Positions 26,532 through 37,292 of a stretch of DNA of 64,000 nucleotides are shown here, piece by piece (positions within the stretch are counted from its first letter, which is position 1; every line of letters starts with the position of its first letter). The position numbers and the translations under genes are program-made. Source of the DNA: Pseudotabrizicola alkalilacus. GTDB lineage: Bacteria > Pseudomonadota > Alphaproteobacteria > Rhodobacterales > Rhodobacteraceae. The notes under the pieces are model-generated. The model saw only the letters and a list, made by a program, of their open reading frames with translations. It was not told where the DNA came from and ran no database searches. The stretch spans positions 124,001 to 188,000 of the forward strand of contig NZ_QWEY01000008.1 of assembly GCF_003443995.1 (NCBI RefSeq), in the 5' to 3' direction.

Positions 26532-28810
26532 ACCCGGATCGCCTCTTGCTGGCGCTGGCGCAGGCGGAAGGCCAGATCGCGCCCGCCTTTGTAGGGTGCG
26601 GGCCAGTCACTGGCGGTATCGCCCTGCTCGGCTGCGGCGTGCAATGTCCAGTACGGATCGGCCAGATGTGCCCGCGCAAGGCAAACCAGATCGGCCCGGC
26701 CCGCCATCAGGATGCCATTGACCTGATCCCAGTCGGTGATGTTGCCGACGGCCATCGTGGGCATATCCACTTCGTTGCGGATGCGGTCGCTGAACGGGGT
26801 CTGGAACATGCGGCCATAGATCGGGGCCTCTGCCGGGTCGGTCTGGCCTGACGATACGTCGATGATATCGGCCCCAGCCGCGCGAAACGCGCGCGCGATC
26901 TCGACCGCCTCATCCGGGGTCACGCCGCCTTCGATCCAGTCATGCGCCGAAATCCGCACCGACATCGGCTTGCCCTCCGGCCAGACCGCCCGCATGGCGC
27001 GGAACACCTCCAGCGGATAGCGCAACCGGTTTTCCAGACTGCCGCCATAGGCATCGGTCCGGGTGTTGGTGATCGGGCTGAGGAAGGATGCCAGCAGATA
27101 GCCATGGGCCGCATGCATCTCGATCATGTCGGCACCAATGCTGTCGGCCATCCGGGTGGCCGAAACAAACTGCGCCGTAACCTCGGCGAAATCCTCGGCC
27201 GTCATCGCACGGGGGGCTGCATTTTCGGGTTTGTAGGGAATGGCAGAGGCGGAGATCGTTTGCCAGTTGCCGGTCTCCAGCGGGCGGTCGATGCCTTCCC
27301 ACGCCACGCAGGTGGAGCCTTTGCGCCCGGAATGGCCGATCTGCAGGCAGAATTTGGCGCTGGTCTCGGCATGGATGAAATCGGCCAGGGCTTTCCACGC
27401 CGCCTCATGCTCCGGCGCATAGAGGCCCGGACAACCGGGGGTGATGCGGCCCTCAGCCGAGACACAGGTCATCTCTGTGCAGATCAGGGCGGCCCCGCCC
27501 TTGGCGCGTTCGGCGTAATGGGCGAAATGCCAGCCGGTGGGGCAGCCATCGACCGCTTTGTACTGCGCCATCGGCGACAGCACGATGCGGTTCTTCAGCG
27601 TCATCTCGCGCAGCTTGAATGGCGCAAACATCGGACGGCGGCCCTTTTGCCCGCCCGCCTGTGCCTGAAACCAGTCTTCGGCCTGTTGCAGCCAGTCCGG
27701 ATCGCGCAAACGCAGGTTTTCGTGGCTGATCCGTTGCGACCGGGTCAGGAGCGAATAGGTGAACTGCATCGGGTCCATATCCAGATAGCGTTCGACCTGC
27801 TCGAACCATTCCAGACTGTTGCGCGCGGCGGATTGCAGCCGCAGCACCTCGACCCGGCGCTCGTCCTGATACCGGGCAAAGGCACCTTCCATCGTGGGTT
27901 CGGAATGCAGGTATTCGGCCAGCGCGATGGCACTGTCAAACGCCAGTCGGGAGCCGGAGCCGATCGAGAAATGCCCGGTCGCTGCGGAATCGCCCATCAG
28001 CACGACATTCTCGTGATACCACTTTTCGCAGATCACGCGCGGGAACTGCATCCAGACCGCAGATCCGCGCAGATGTGCTGCATTCGACATCAGATCATGG
28101 CCGCCCAGATGTGACTCAAAGATCTTGCGGCAGGCCTCGACCGTTTCTTCCTTGGTCATGTCCGCAAAGCCGAGCTTTTCCCAGGTTTCGGGCATGGTCT
28201 CGACGATGAAGGTCGCGGTGTTGTCATCGAACTGATAGACATGCGCCCAGACCCAGCCATGCGCCGTTTTCTCGAAGATAAAGGTAAAGGCCCCGTCAAA
28301 TTTCTGATGCGTGCCCAGCCAGACGAACTTGCACAGGCGGGTGTCGATGTCGGGCTTAAACACATCGGCATATTCGCGGCGCACCAGACTGTTGATGCCG
28401 TCGCAGGCCACCACCAGATCATAGTCGCAGCGATAGTCTTCTGCCGACTTGAACTCGGCCTCAAAGCTCAGGGTGATGCCCAGCTCACGCGCGCGGGCCT
28501 GCAGCAGGATCAGCATCTGCTTGCGGCCGATCCCCGCAAAACCATGCCCACCCGAGACCGAGCGCGCACCGTCATGGACAACCGCGATGTCATCCCAATA
28601 CGAGAAATGGCTGCGGATGGCCTCGGTGCTGACCGGGTCATTCTTTTGCATCCGGCCCAGCGCATCATCGGACAGGACCACACCCCAGCCAAAGGTATCA
28701 TTGGCCTTGTTGCGTTCCAGCACGGTCACATCATGCGACGGGTCGCGCAGTTTCATAGAAATGGCAAAGTACAGTCCGGCAGGACCGCCCCCCAGGCAAA
28801 GAACTTTCAT
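26528..28810 (-). CDS. bifunctional 2-aminobenzoyl-CoA (or salicylyl-CoA) monooxygenase/reductase
   Basis: 760 residues from the ATG at 28810 (GGAGGAGA upstream). The N-terminal FAD hydroxylase domain shows GGGPAG (7-12) and GDSAATGHFSIGSG (273-286). From about 394 an Old Yellow Enzyme domain begins (MFAPFKLREMTLKNRIVLSPM), with HxxH-like IEMHAAHGYLLASFLSP and GGSLENR. This fusion is known for the Azoarcus 2-aminobenzoyl-CoA monooxygenase/reductase, which hydroxylates and reduces the aromatic ring in one protein; database names for relatives often say salicylyl-CoA 5-hydroxylase. The RidA and CoA ligase neighbours favour the amino substrate. First gene of the operon. Confidence 0.9.
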   Translation of the reverse strand: MKVLCLGGGPAGLYFAISMKLRDPSHDVTVLERNKANDTFGWGVVLSDDALGRMQKNDPVSTEAIRSHFSYWDDIAVVHDGARSVSGGHGFAGIGRKQMLILLQARARELGITLSFEAEFKSAEDYRCDYDLVVACDGINSLVRREYADVFKPDIDTRLCKFVWLGTHQKFDGAFTFIFEKTAHGWVWAHVYQFDDNTATFIVETMPETWEKLGFADMTKEETVEACRKIFESHLGGHDLMSNAAHLRGSAVWMQFPRVICEKWYHENVVLMGDSAATGHFSIGSGSRLAFDSAIALAEYLHSEPTMEGAFARYQDERRVEVLRLQSAARNSLEWFEQVERYLDMDPMQFTYSLLTRSQRISHENLRLRDPDWLQQAEDWFQAQAGGQKGRRPMFAPFKLREMTLKNRIVLSPMAQYKAVDGCPTGWHFAHYAERAKGGAALICTEMTCVSAEGRITPGCPGLYAPEHEAAWKALADFIHAETSAKFCLQIGHSGRKGSTCVAWEGIDRPLETGNWQTISASAIPYKPENAAPRAMTAEDFAEVTAQFVSATRMADSIGADMIEMHAAHGYLLASFLSPITNTRTDAYGGSLENRLRYPLEVFRAMRAVWPEGKPMSVRISAHDWIEGGVTPDEAVEIARAFRAAGADIIDVSSGQTDPAEAPIYGRMFQTPFSDRIRNEVDMPTMAVGNITDWDQVNGILMAGRADLVCLARAHLADPYWTLHAAAEQGDTASDWPAPYKGGRDLAFRLRQRQQEAIRV

Positions 28811-28862
28811 GGCCACTCTCCTCCGAACCTGCATCGGCCCAAAGCGTTGCACTGGTCCAAAA

Positions 28863-28904
28863 TAAATTCAAGCTTAAAATATTCGGGCTTGAAGCAAATT
28901 CGGG
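28863..28904. promoter_or_regulatory. divergent promoter with two half-sites matching the 34097-34120 palindrome
   Basis: AATAAATTCAAGC (28861-28873) matches the right arm of the palindrome at 34097-34120 with one base missing, and GGCTTGAAGCAAATT (28886-28900) matches its left arm. TTCAAGC and GCTTGAA are 20 bases apart (two helical turns). The region lies between the divergent monooxygenase/reductase operon and the hydroxyacyl-CoA dehydrogenase gene. Likely MarR binding sites; not proven. Confidence 0.6.
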
Positions 28905-28940
28905 TTCATGCCTTTCTTTGGGGAATAACCGGAGGGAAAC

Positions 28941-30056
28941 ATGAGCACACTTGCCGTCATCGGCCTTGGAACCATGGGGCTTGGCATCGTCCAGACCTAT
29001 GCCGCAGCAGGCTTCCGGGTTCTGGCGACGGACAGTTTCGCCACTGCCCGTGACAGCGCCATCGACCGACTGCGCGCAGGCCTTGCTGCGCGGGTCGCAG
29101 CGGGCAAGATGGCACAGGCAGATCTGGAGGCGCTGGTGTCGCGCATCACCATCGTCCCCGGCCCCGAGGCCATGGGCGCGGCAGAGCTGATCATCGAGGC
29201 TGTGGTCGAACAGATCGAGGTCAAGCGGGCCTTGTTTGCATCACTGGAAGCGGTGATCGCGCCCGATGCGGTGCTGGCGACCAATACCTCATCGCTGCGG
29301 GTCGCGGCTATGGCCGAGGGGCTACAGCATCCCGAACGCCTGTTGGGGCTGCATTTCTTTAACCCCGCCCCGGTGATGAAGCTTGTCGAACTGGTGGCGC
29401 ACCCTGGAACAAATGCCGCCGCCCTGCGCGCGGCACAAAGGCTGACCGAGGCGGCCGGCAAGACCGTTATCACCTGTCCCGACCGCCCCGGCTTCATCGT
29501 CAACCGCTGCGCGCGGCCGTTCTATGGCGAAGCGCTTGCTTTGCTGGAGGCTGGGCACAGCGCCGCCGACATCGACGCGGCGATGCAGGCGGCGGGCTAC
29601 CGGCTTGGCCCTTTTGCGCTGATTGATCTGATCGGAGCCGATATCAATCTTGCCGCTACGGAAAGCCTTTCGGAGGCGATGAATGGCCATCCAAGGTATC
29701 ACGTGTTCGATGCCCTGCGCCGTCAGGTGGCCTCGGGCAATCTGGGGCGCAAGACGGGGCGCGGCTTTCTGTTTCCCGATCCGACTGCCGCCCAGCCCCA
29801 GCACGCGGCGGCCATCGTCAGCCGGATTGAGGCCACACTTGCCAATGAGGCGGCGTGGCTGTTGTCTGAAGGCGGCACGACCCCTGACGGCATCGACACC
29901 GCGCTGAAACTTGGGCTGAATTTTCCGCGCGGGCCATTCGAGATCATCGCAAACCGCGGCGGCTCCCTGCGTACCGAACTGGCAGCCTTGGACGCCGCAG
30001 CGCCGCCCCACCTCAGGGGACGCTACCACCCTGCCCCGCTGCTGGCGGGGAACTGA
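28941..30056 (+). CDS. 3-hydroxyacyl-CoA dehydrogenase (PaaH/FadB-like)
   Basis: 371 residues. NAD motif GLGTMGLG near 8-15, NTSSL, HFFNPAPVMKLVE with the catalytic histidine near 135, then DRPGFIVNRC opening the C-terminal helical domain; LGPFALIDLIGADI and a second partial C-terminal domain (LNFPRGPFE) follow. It oxidises a 3-hydroxyacyl-CoA with NAD+. The ATG has GGAGGGAAAC upstream. Divergent from the aminobenzoyl-CoA operon and very likely part of the same pathway. Convergent with the LysR gene, 7 bases apart. Confidence 0.9.
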   Translation: MSTLAVIGLGTMGLGIVQTYAAAGFRVLATDSFATARDSAIDRLRAGLAARVAAGKMAQADLEALVSRITIVPGPEAMGAAELIIEAVVEQIEVKRALFASLEAVIAPDAVLATNTSSLRVAAMAEGLQHPERLLGLHFFNPAPVMKLVELVAHPGTNAAALRAAQRLTEAAGKTVITCPDRPGFIVNRCARPFYGEALALLEAGHSAADIDAAMQAAGYRLGPFALIDLIGADINLAATESLSEAMNGHPRYHVFDALRRQVASGNLGRKTGRGFLFPDPTAAQPQHAAAIVSRIEATLANEAAWLLSEGGTTPDGIDTALKLGLNFPRGPFEIIANRGGSLRTELAALDAAAPPHLRGRYHPAPLLAGN

Positions 30057-30063
30057 AGGCACG

Positions 30064-31008
30064 TCAGGGCGCGGCGAGCGCCTCCTGACTGGCAGACTGC
30101 CGCAAGGCGGCGATCAGCGTGTCGGCGGCGGGTGATAGGCGGGAGTCGCGCCGGGTCGAGATGCCGATCGGGCGGTGGGTGGTGGGCAGCGGAATATCCA
30201 ACACCTGCACCAGCCCGCGCTGCGCCTCCACCCGCGCCAGCTGTACCGGCCAGATCAGCAGGTAATCGGCGTTCAACACCAAAGCGCGGTTGGTCAGGAT
30301 CGACACCGATTCCACGCTGTTCGCGGGGTCGCGCAGGCCCATCTGGCGAAAGCCTTCGTCTATCTGCCGCCGCAGGCTGGTTTCCTGCGGCGGCAGAATC
30401 CACGGCTGCTCCATCAGATCGGCAAGCGTCAGGCCAGATCGTGTCAGCAAAGGATGGCCGGTTCGCACGACGATCTGGGCAAAATCCTCGCACAGAATTT
30501 CCTCGGCAATACCGCTGCCACTGGAAAAGGCAGGCAAGCGGCCAATCACCAGATCAATCTCGCCCGCCCGCAACAGCGGCATCAGCACATCATTGGTGCC
30601 CTCGATCACCTTGACCGCCAGATTGGGGCGTTTCTGCCGCACGGCGGCAATGGCGGATGGCAGGATCGACACCGCCGCCGAAACCAGCACCCCCACGGCC
30701 ACCCGCCCGCCCGATCCGGTGCGCAGATCCTCCAGCTCTTGCCCGGCGTGGCGCAACTGGGTCAGCACCAGACGGGCATGCGCGACCAGCACCTCGCCCG
30801 CCTCGGTCGCCCGCACGCCGCGATTGGTGCGGTCGAACAGGCGGGTGCGGACGGTGGCCTCGGCCTCTTGCAGCGCTTTGGTCACACTGGGTTGCGTCAG
30901 ATTCAGGCTTTGCGATGCCCCCAACAGCGTGCCTTCACGCGCGATGGCATCAATCAACGTCAGGTGGCGCAGCGAAAGATGAGTCTCGAGTCGGGGAAGC
31001 CGGGACAT
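30064..31008 (-). CDS. LysR family regulator (PcaQ/GbpR-like)
   Basis: 314 residues. N-terminal helix-turn-helix (LRHLTLIDAIAREGTLLGASQSLNLTQPSVTKALQEAE), then a periplasmic-binding-like effector domain (GRVAVGVLVSAAVSILPSAI onward). Several relatives regulate aromatic ring-cleavage operons. Divergent from the aldehyde dehydrogenase-DapA-dioxygenase genes, the usual layout for a LysR activator and its target. A TATTC-N7-GAATA site lies 7 bases before its start codon. Confidence 0.88.
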   Translation of the reverse strand: MSRLPRLETHLSLRHLTLIDAIAREGTLLGASQSLNLTQPSVTKALQEAEATVRTRLFDRTNRGVRATEAGEVLVAHARLVLTQLRHAGQELEDLRTGSGGRVAVGVLVSAAVSILPSAIAAVRQKRPNLAVKVIEGTNDVLMPLLRAGEIDLVIGRLPAFSSGSGIAEEILCEDFAQIVVRTGHPLLTRSGLTLADLMEQPWILPPQETSLRRQIDEGFRQMGLRDPANSVESVSILTNRALVLNADYLLIWPVQLARVEAQRGLVQVLDIPLPTTHRPIGISTRRDSRLSPAADTLIAALRQSASQEALAAP

Positions 31009-31014
31009 TTCTTG

Positions 31015-31031
31015 TATTCCCTTTGTGAATA
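31015..31031. promoter_or_regulatory. putative LysR box
   Basis: TATTC-CCTTTGT-GAATA, containing the T-N11-A core of LysR sites, in the 99-base divergent gap between the LysR gene and the aldehyde dehydrogenase gene, close to the LysR start where autoregulatory sites are common. Confidence 0.5.
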
Positions 31032-31107
31032 TCTGGCTTCGATTACTTCATTTGCTTTCTAAGTGCCAATACGGATTGATCAGGGAAGAACAATCGGTGG
31101 ACCCAAG

Positions 31108-32570
31108 ATGACCGACTATCCCGATCTTCAGCTTTTCATCGACAACACCTGGCGCAAGACGGCAGACACCCTGCCTGTGCTGAACCCGGCGACCGAACAG
31201 GAAATCGGCCGTCTGCCCATCGCCCGCACCTCTGATCTGGAGGATGCGCTGGCCGCCGCAGAGCGGGGCTTTCGCGTCTGGAGCCGCACCGCGCCCCGCA
31301 TCCGGGCGCAGATCATCCTGCGTGCGGCCAGTCTGTTGCGGGAATGGGGCGCGCAGATCGCGCCGTCGCTGACGATGGAAAACGGCAAGCCCCTGATGCA
31401 GGCCCGGATGGAGGTGATCCGGGGGGCGGAGTTTTTCGAATGGGACGCGGGCGAGGCACAGCGGCTGTATGGCCATGTCGTGCCCTCGGCCCCCGGCATC
31501 CGCTATACCGTGGTGCGCGAACCGGCAGGGATTGTGGCGGGCTTTTCGCCATGGAATTTCCCGCTGTCACAACCGGCGCGAAAGATTGCGGGCGCGCTGG
31601 CGTCGGGGTGTTCGATCATCCTCAAGGCGGCCGAGGAAACCCCGGCAGGCGCGATCCACATCGCGCGGGCATTTCAGGAAGCGGGGCTTCCCGCCGGCGT
31701 GCTCAATCTGGTGTTCGGCGATCCGGCCGAAATTTCCAGCCATCTGATCCCGCAGGACCGTATCCGGGTGGTAGCCTTTACCGGCTCGACCTCGGTGGGC
31801 ATTCACCTGACCGAAATGGCAGCGCGGTCGATGACGCCGGTGCTGATGGAACTGGGCGGTCATGCCCCGGTGATTGTGTGTGACGATGTGGATGCCGCAG
31901 CGGCGGGGCGGATGTCTGCGGTCCGCAAGGCGCGCAATTCGGGGCAGGTCTGCACCTCCCCCACCCGCTTTTTCGTGATGGAACAGTCGTATGAGGCCTT
32001 CGCACAGTCCTTTGCCGAACGCGCGTCACAGGTGCGGATGGGCGACGGGTTGAACGCCGACACCGAGATGGGGCCGGTGGCCAACCACCGCCGGATCGCC
32101 GCGCTGGATGCACTGGTCGAGGATGCCCGCGCCAAAGGGGCCAAGGTGCTGTGTGGCGGCACGCGCCCCAACGGGCCGGGATATTTCTTTCCGGTCACCG
32201 TTCTGGCTGAGGTGCCCGACGACGCCCGCGTGATGCGCGAGGAGCCCTTTGGCCCGATTGCCATCATCAATCCGGTCAGCGGGCTTGACGACGCGATCAC
32301 CCGCGCCAATGCGCTGCCCTTTGGCCTTGCCGCCTATGGCTTCACCCATTCCGCCGCCAATGTGGACCGGCTGACCACTGAAATCGAAGCCGGGAACCTG
32401 TCGATCAACACGCTGGAGGCCAGCGTGGCCGAGGTGCCGTTCGGCGGCGTGAAATATTCAGGCCACGGTCGCGAAGGCGGGGCCGAGGGGCTGCACCACT
32501 ATACCGTCACCAAGACCATCTCGCACCGGATGGAGCTGGAGACCGAGCCGACAGTTTCAGGAGCCACAGC

Positions 32571-32574
<4 letters not shown>
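31108..32574 (+). CDS. aldehyde dehydrogenase (semialdehyde dehydrogenase type)
   Basis: 488 residues from the ATG at 31108 (GGTGG upstream). Catalytic glutamate in MELGGHAPVIV near 255, catalytic cysteine in NSGQVCTSPTRFF near 289, cofactor loop FTGSTSVG, and EEPFGPI near 385. Family NAD(P)+ enzymes oxidise semialdehydes to acids. First gene of a plus-strand set with a 3-hydroxyanthranilate dioxygenase, so 2-aminomuconate (or 2-amino-3-carboxymuconate) semialdehyde is the natural candidate substrate; a succinate-semialdehyde-type substrate is the alternative. Confidence 0.87.
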
Positions 32575-34089
<1,515 letters not shown>

Positions 34090-34096
34090 ATGTTTT

Positions 34097-34120
34097 AGGC
34101 TTGAAATAAATTTCAAGCCT
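34097..34120. promoter_or_regulatory. 24-bp palindrome before the ABC transporter operon
   Basis: Arms AGGCTTGAAAT and ATTTCAAGCCT are perfect inverts of each other with AA between, 8 bases after the dioxygenase stop and 56 bases before the binding-protein start. No T tract follows, so an operator is more likely than a terminator. The arm sequences recur at 28861-28900. Confidence 0.7.
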
Positions 34121-34175
34121 GACAGTATGACCCAAAGCAAAACAAAAAGACGCAAACGACAACCGGGAGAATGAC

Positions 34176-35315
34176 ATGAGAAAACTGCTGACCTCCACCG
34201 GCATGCTGGTCGCTCTGATGAGCCCAGCCCATGCCGAGGCGACCAAGATCGGCGTGATCACTACGCTGTCCGGCCCCGCCGGGTACCTTGGCGAACAGAT
34301 CCGCGACGGCCTGACCCTTGGCCTGCAGGCCACCGGCGCAGAATTTGAACTGGTCGTCGAAGACGACGCCCGCGATCCGAACACCGGCGTTCAGGTGGCC
34401 GACCGGATGCTGAACGAAGAGGGCATCAAGCTGCTGACCGGGATCGTGTTCTCGAACGTCTCGGGCGCGGTTGTGCCTGAAACCCTTGATGCGGGCGCGA
34501 TCTATGTCAGCCCGAATGCCGCGCCTTCGGGTCTGGCCGGGGCCAAATGCCATCCGAATTACTTTGTGGTGAGCTGGCAGAACGACAGCCTGCACGAAGC
34601 CTCGGGCGCTGCGGCCAAAAAGCTCGGCTACACCACGGCAGTCGCGCTGGCGCCCAACTATCAGGCGGGCAAGGATGCCATCGCCGGGTTCAGCCGTGAA
34701 TTCGGCGGGACAGTCACCGAGATTTACACCGGCGTCGAACAGTCCGACTTTGCCGGTGAGATGGCACAGATCCGCAACGCGGCCCCGCAGGTGGTGTTCC
34801 AGTTCCATCCGGGTGGTCAGGGCATTGCGTTTCTCAAGCAATACCAGCAGGCCGGGCTGCTGGGCTCTGTCCCGATGGTGTTGTCGGAACCGTCCTATGA
34901 TGGTGTGATCCTCAAAGCCGTCGGCCCCGCCGCTGTCGGTCTGACCGGCACCACGCATTGGAACGACGATTTCGACAACGCGGCGTCAAAAGCCATGGTT
35001 GCCGAATGGGCCGCCGCCTTTCCCACCACCCCGCTGACCACCTATGCGCAGCAGGCCTATGACACCGGACTGCTGATCGGTGGTGCGTTGAACAAGGTCG
35101 GAGGCGAAGACATCGAAGCTCTGCAAGCCGCGCTCAAGGCCGCCGACTTCGCCTCGACCCGTGGCAGCTTTGCCTTTGGGGCCAACCAGCACCCGGTTCA
35201 GGACTGGTATCTGACCTCGATCGAAGCGGACGAGGCAGGTAATCCAAAGATCGTGACCAAGGAAAAGATCCTTGAAGCCGTGGGCGACGTTTACGCCGCC
35301 GACTGCAAGATGTGA
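34176..35315 (+). CDS. ABC transporter substrate-binding protein (branched-chain amino acid/aromatic type)
   Basis: 379 residues. Signal peptide with cleavage after SPAHA (about 20). Periplasmic binding protein of the LivJ/amide-urea type: KIGVITTLSGPAGYLGEQIRDG and ARDPNTGVQVADRML are the family's opening segments. ATG at 34176 with GGGAGA upstream. First gene of a seven-gene operon. Position next to two anthranilate-type catabolic sets and a shared operator suggests an aromatic amine acid or related compound as ligand (inference). Confidence 0.9.
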   Translation: MRKLLTSTGMLVALMSPAHAEATKIGVITTLSGPAGYLGEQIRDGLTLGLQATGAEFELVVEDDARDPNTGVQVADRMLNEEGIKLLTGIVFSNVSGAVVPETLDAGAIYVSPNAAPSGLAGAKCHPNYFVVSWQNDSLHEASGAAAKKLGYTTAVALAPNYQAGKDAIAGFSREFGGTVTEIYTGVEQSDFAGEMAQIRNAAPQVVFQFHPGGQGIAFLKQYQQAGLLGSVPMVLSEPSYDGVILKAVGPAAVGLTGTTHWNDDFDNAASKAMVAEWAAAFPTTPLTTYAQQAYDTGLLIGGALNKVGGEDIEALQAALKAADFASTRGSFAFGANQHPVQDWYLTSIEADEAGNPKIVTKEKILEAVGDVYAADCKM

Positions 35316-35324
35316 CCTGACTTC

Positions 35325-35353
35325 GGGCCGGATGGCACTGTGCCGTCCGGCCC
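35325..35353 (+). terminator. intra-operon hairpin after the binding-protein gene
   Basis: A 13-bp stem with one G-T mismatch (GGGCCGGATGGCA against TGCCGTCCGGCCC, loop CTG). Located 10 bases after the binding-protein stop and 45 bases before the permease gene; probably an attenuator or mRNA stabiliser giving more binding protein than permease. Confidence 0.55.
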
Positions 35354-35398
35354 TGTTCCGGCACCATCCCAATTCACAGACCGCCTGGAGGGGCGCAG

Positions 35399-36313
35399 AT
35401 GATCCTGTTGATCGAGCAGCTTTTGAACGGGCTGCAATACGGCGTCACGTTGTTTTTGCTGGCCGCCGGGCTGACGCTGATATTCGGCATCATGGGCGTC
35501 ATCAATCTGGCGCATGGCGCCTTGTACATGGTCGGGGCCTTTGCCGGGGCCTGGGTTTCGATTCAGACCGGATCATTCTGGGCCGGGCTGCTGGCCGGGC
35601 TGGTGGCCTCGGCAATTGCCGGGGTTCTGGTTGAGCTGGGGGTGATGCGGCGTCTTTATGCCCGCGACCATCTGGATCAGGTTCTGGCGACCTTTGCGCT
35701 GATCCTGATCTTCAACCAGTCCACCGTGCTGATTTTCGGCCGTCAGCCGCTGTTCACCTCTCTGCCGGAAATGTTCTCGGGATCGGTCGAGATCGTTCCC
35801 GGCCTGCCCTACCCCAGCTACCGTCTGTTCGTCATCGCGGTCGGCCTGGCCGTCGCCTTTGGCCTGTACCTGCTGATCAACAAGACCCGGATCGGCATGC
35901 TTGTGCGCGCCGGGGCCAGCAACCGCCAGATGGTGCGGGCGCTGGGGGTGAACATTGGCGGGCTGTATACGGCCGTCTTCGGGCTGGGCGCGCTGCTTGC
36001 CGGGCTTGCCGGTGTGATGGCCTCGCCGATCATGTCGGTACAGGTCGGCATGGGCGACGAGATCATTCTGGCCACCTTTGTCGTGGTGGTGATCGGCGGG
36101 GTCGGATCGGTGAAAGGGGCCTTTGTCGCCGGGATCGTGCTGGGGATGTGCGACACCATGCTGCGCGCCTTTCTGCCGGGGCTGTTGCAGCAGGTCATGC
36201 CGGGATCCGAGGCGCAGGCGCTGGGGGTCGGAATATCTTCGATGGGGATCTACCTGATGATGGCGATTATCCTTCTGGTCCGTCCGCGCGGCCTGTTTGC
36301 AGCGCAAGGATGA
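35399..36313 (+). CDS. livH: branched-chain-type ABC transporter permease (LivH)
   Basis: 304 residues, about eight membrane helices. INLAHGALYMVGAF near 38-51 and the VVVVIGGVGSVKGAF EAA-like loop near 223-237 identify the LivH permease family. The ATG has GGAGGGG upstream. Pairs with LivM to form the channel. The symbol reflects family, not proven substrate. Confidence 0.9.
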   Translation: MILLIEQLLNGLQYGVTLFLLAAGLTLIFGIMGVINLAHGALYMVGAFAGAWVSIQTGSFWAGLLAGLVASAIAGVLVELGVMRRLYARDHLDQVLATFALILIFNQSTVLIFGRQPLFTSLPEMFSGSVEIVPGLPYPSYRLFVIAVGLAVAFGLYLLINKTRIGMLVRAGASNRQMVRALGVNIGGLYTAVFGLGALLAGLAGVMASPIMSVQVGMGDEIILATFVVVVIGGVGSVKGAFVAGIVLGMCDTMLRAFLPGLLQQVMPGSEAQALGVGISSMGIYLMMAIILLVRPRGLFAAQG

Positions 36314-36317
36314 CCAG

Positions 36318-37292
36318 ATGAAACGCGAATACCTTATTCTGGCTACCGTCTTCCTGCTGCTGGCACTTGTGCCGTTTCTGGCCGCAGCCACCGGCCAGAC
36401 CAGCTGGACCCGGCTGGTCGGTCAGGCGCTGATCTATGGGATGGCGGCGGCCAGTCTGAATTTCATTCTGGGCTATGGCGGCATGATCAGCTTTGGCCAT
36501 GCGGCATTCTTTGGCATTGGCGGCTATGTCGTGGGGATCATGTATCACCATTTCGACGCCGGAACCTCGTTTCTGGGCGTGATCCCCGGCACCGATCAGA
36601 TGCTGATCACCCTGCCCGCTGCCGTACTTGTGGCCGGACTGGCGGCGGCATTGGTGGGCGCGATGTCGCTGCGCACCGGCGGCGTGCAGTTCATCATGAT
36701 CACGCTGGCCTTTGCGCAGATGTTCTTTTTCCTGTTCATCTCGCTGAAAACCTATGGCGGCGAGGATGGAATCATGGTGCGCCGCACCAATGCGCTGCCG
36801 GGCCTCGACATGCGCAACCGCGACACGCTGTATTGGGTCGTGCTGTGCTTTGCCGCCGCCTATTACCTGTTTTTGCGCCGCTTGGTGCAATCTTCCTTTG
36901 GTCAGATCATTGCAGGCATCCGCCAGAACGAACGACGCATGGCTTCGATGGGAATTTCGACCTTTCGCTACAAGCTCTATGCCTTCATTCTCTCCGGCAT
37001 GGGGGCCGGGCTGGCCGGGGCGCTGATGGTGAATTTCCTGCGCTTTGCCTCGCCCGACATGATGCACTGGACCCGGTCGGGCGAGTTCATGATCATGGTC
37101 ATCCTTGGCGGTGTCGGCACTCTGGCCGGGCCGTTCATCGGCGCGGGGGTTCTGTTCACGGTGGAGACGACGCTGGCGCGCTATACCGAGCACTGGATGC
37201 TGCCGGTTGGCATCCTGCTGCTGGTTGTGGTGCTGACCTCAAAAGGCGGGCTGATGGCGCTGATCCGCAAGCTGACCGGGGGGCAGAAATGA
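36318..37292 (+). CDS. livM: branched-chain-type ABC transporter permease (LivM)
   Basis: 324 residues, about nine membrane helices. GYGGMISFGHAAFFGIGGY near 50-68 and VILGGVGTLAGPFIGA near 262-277 are LivM signatures. The ATG at 36318 follows the LivH stop by 4 bases, with AAGGA inside the end of livH. Its last base pairs overlap the ATPase gene (ATGA). Confidence 0.9.
   Translation: MKREYLILATVFLLLALVPFLAAATGQTSWTRLVGQALIYGMAAASLNFILGYGGMISFGHAAFFGIGGYVVGIMYHHFDAGTSFLGVIPGTDQMLITLPAAVLVAGLAAALVGAMSLRTGGVQFIMITLAFAQMFFFLFISLKTYGGEDGIMVRRTNALPGLDMRNRDTLYWVVLCFAAAYYLFLRRLVQSSFGQIIAGIRQNERRMASMGISTFRYKLYAFILSGMGAGLAGALMVNFLRFASPDMMHWTRSGEFMIMVILGGVGTLAGPFIGAGVLFTVETTLARYTEHWMLPVGILLLVVVLTSKGGLMALIRKLTGGQK

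Noticed and set aside
34097-34120. Palindrome as terminator of the dioxygenase operon
   Set aside because: No T tract follows and its arms recur at another promoter, so an operator is preferred, though a dual role is not excluded.
36833-37288. Upstream extension of the LivG frame
   Set aside because: The extra ~150 residues overlap LivM in another frame; the ATG at 37289 with the ATGA overlap gives the normal LivG protein.
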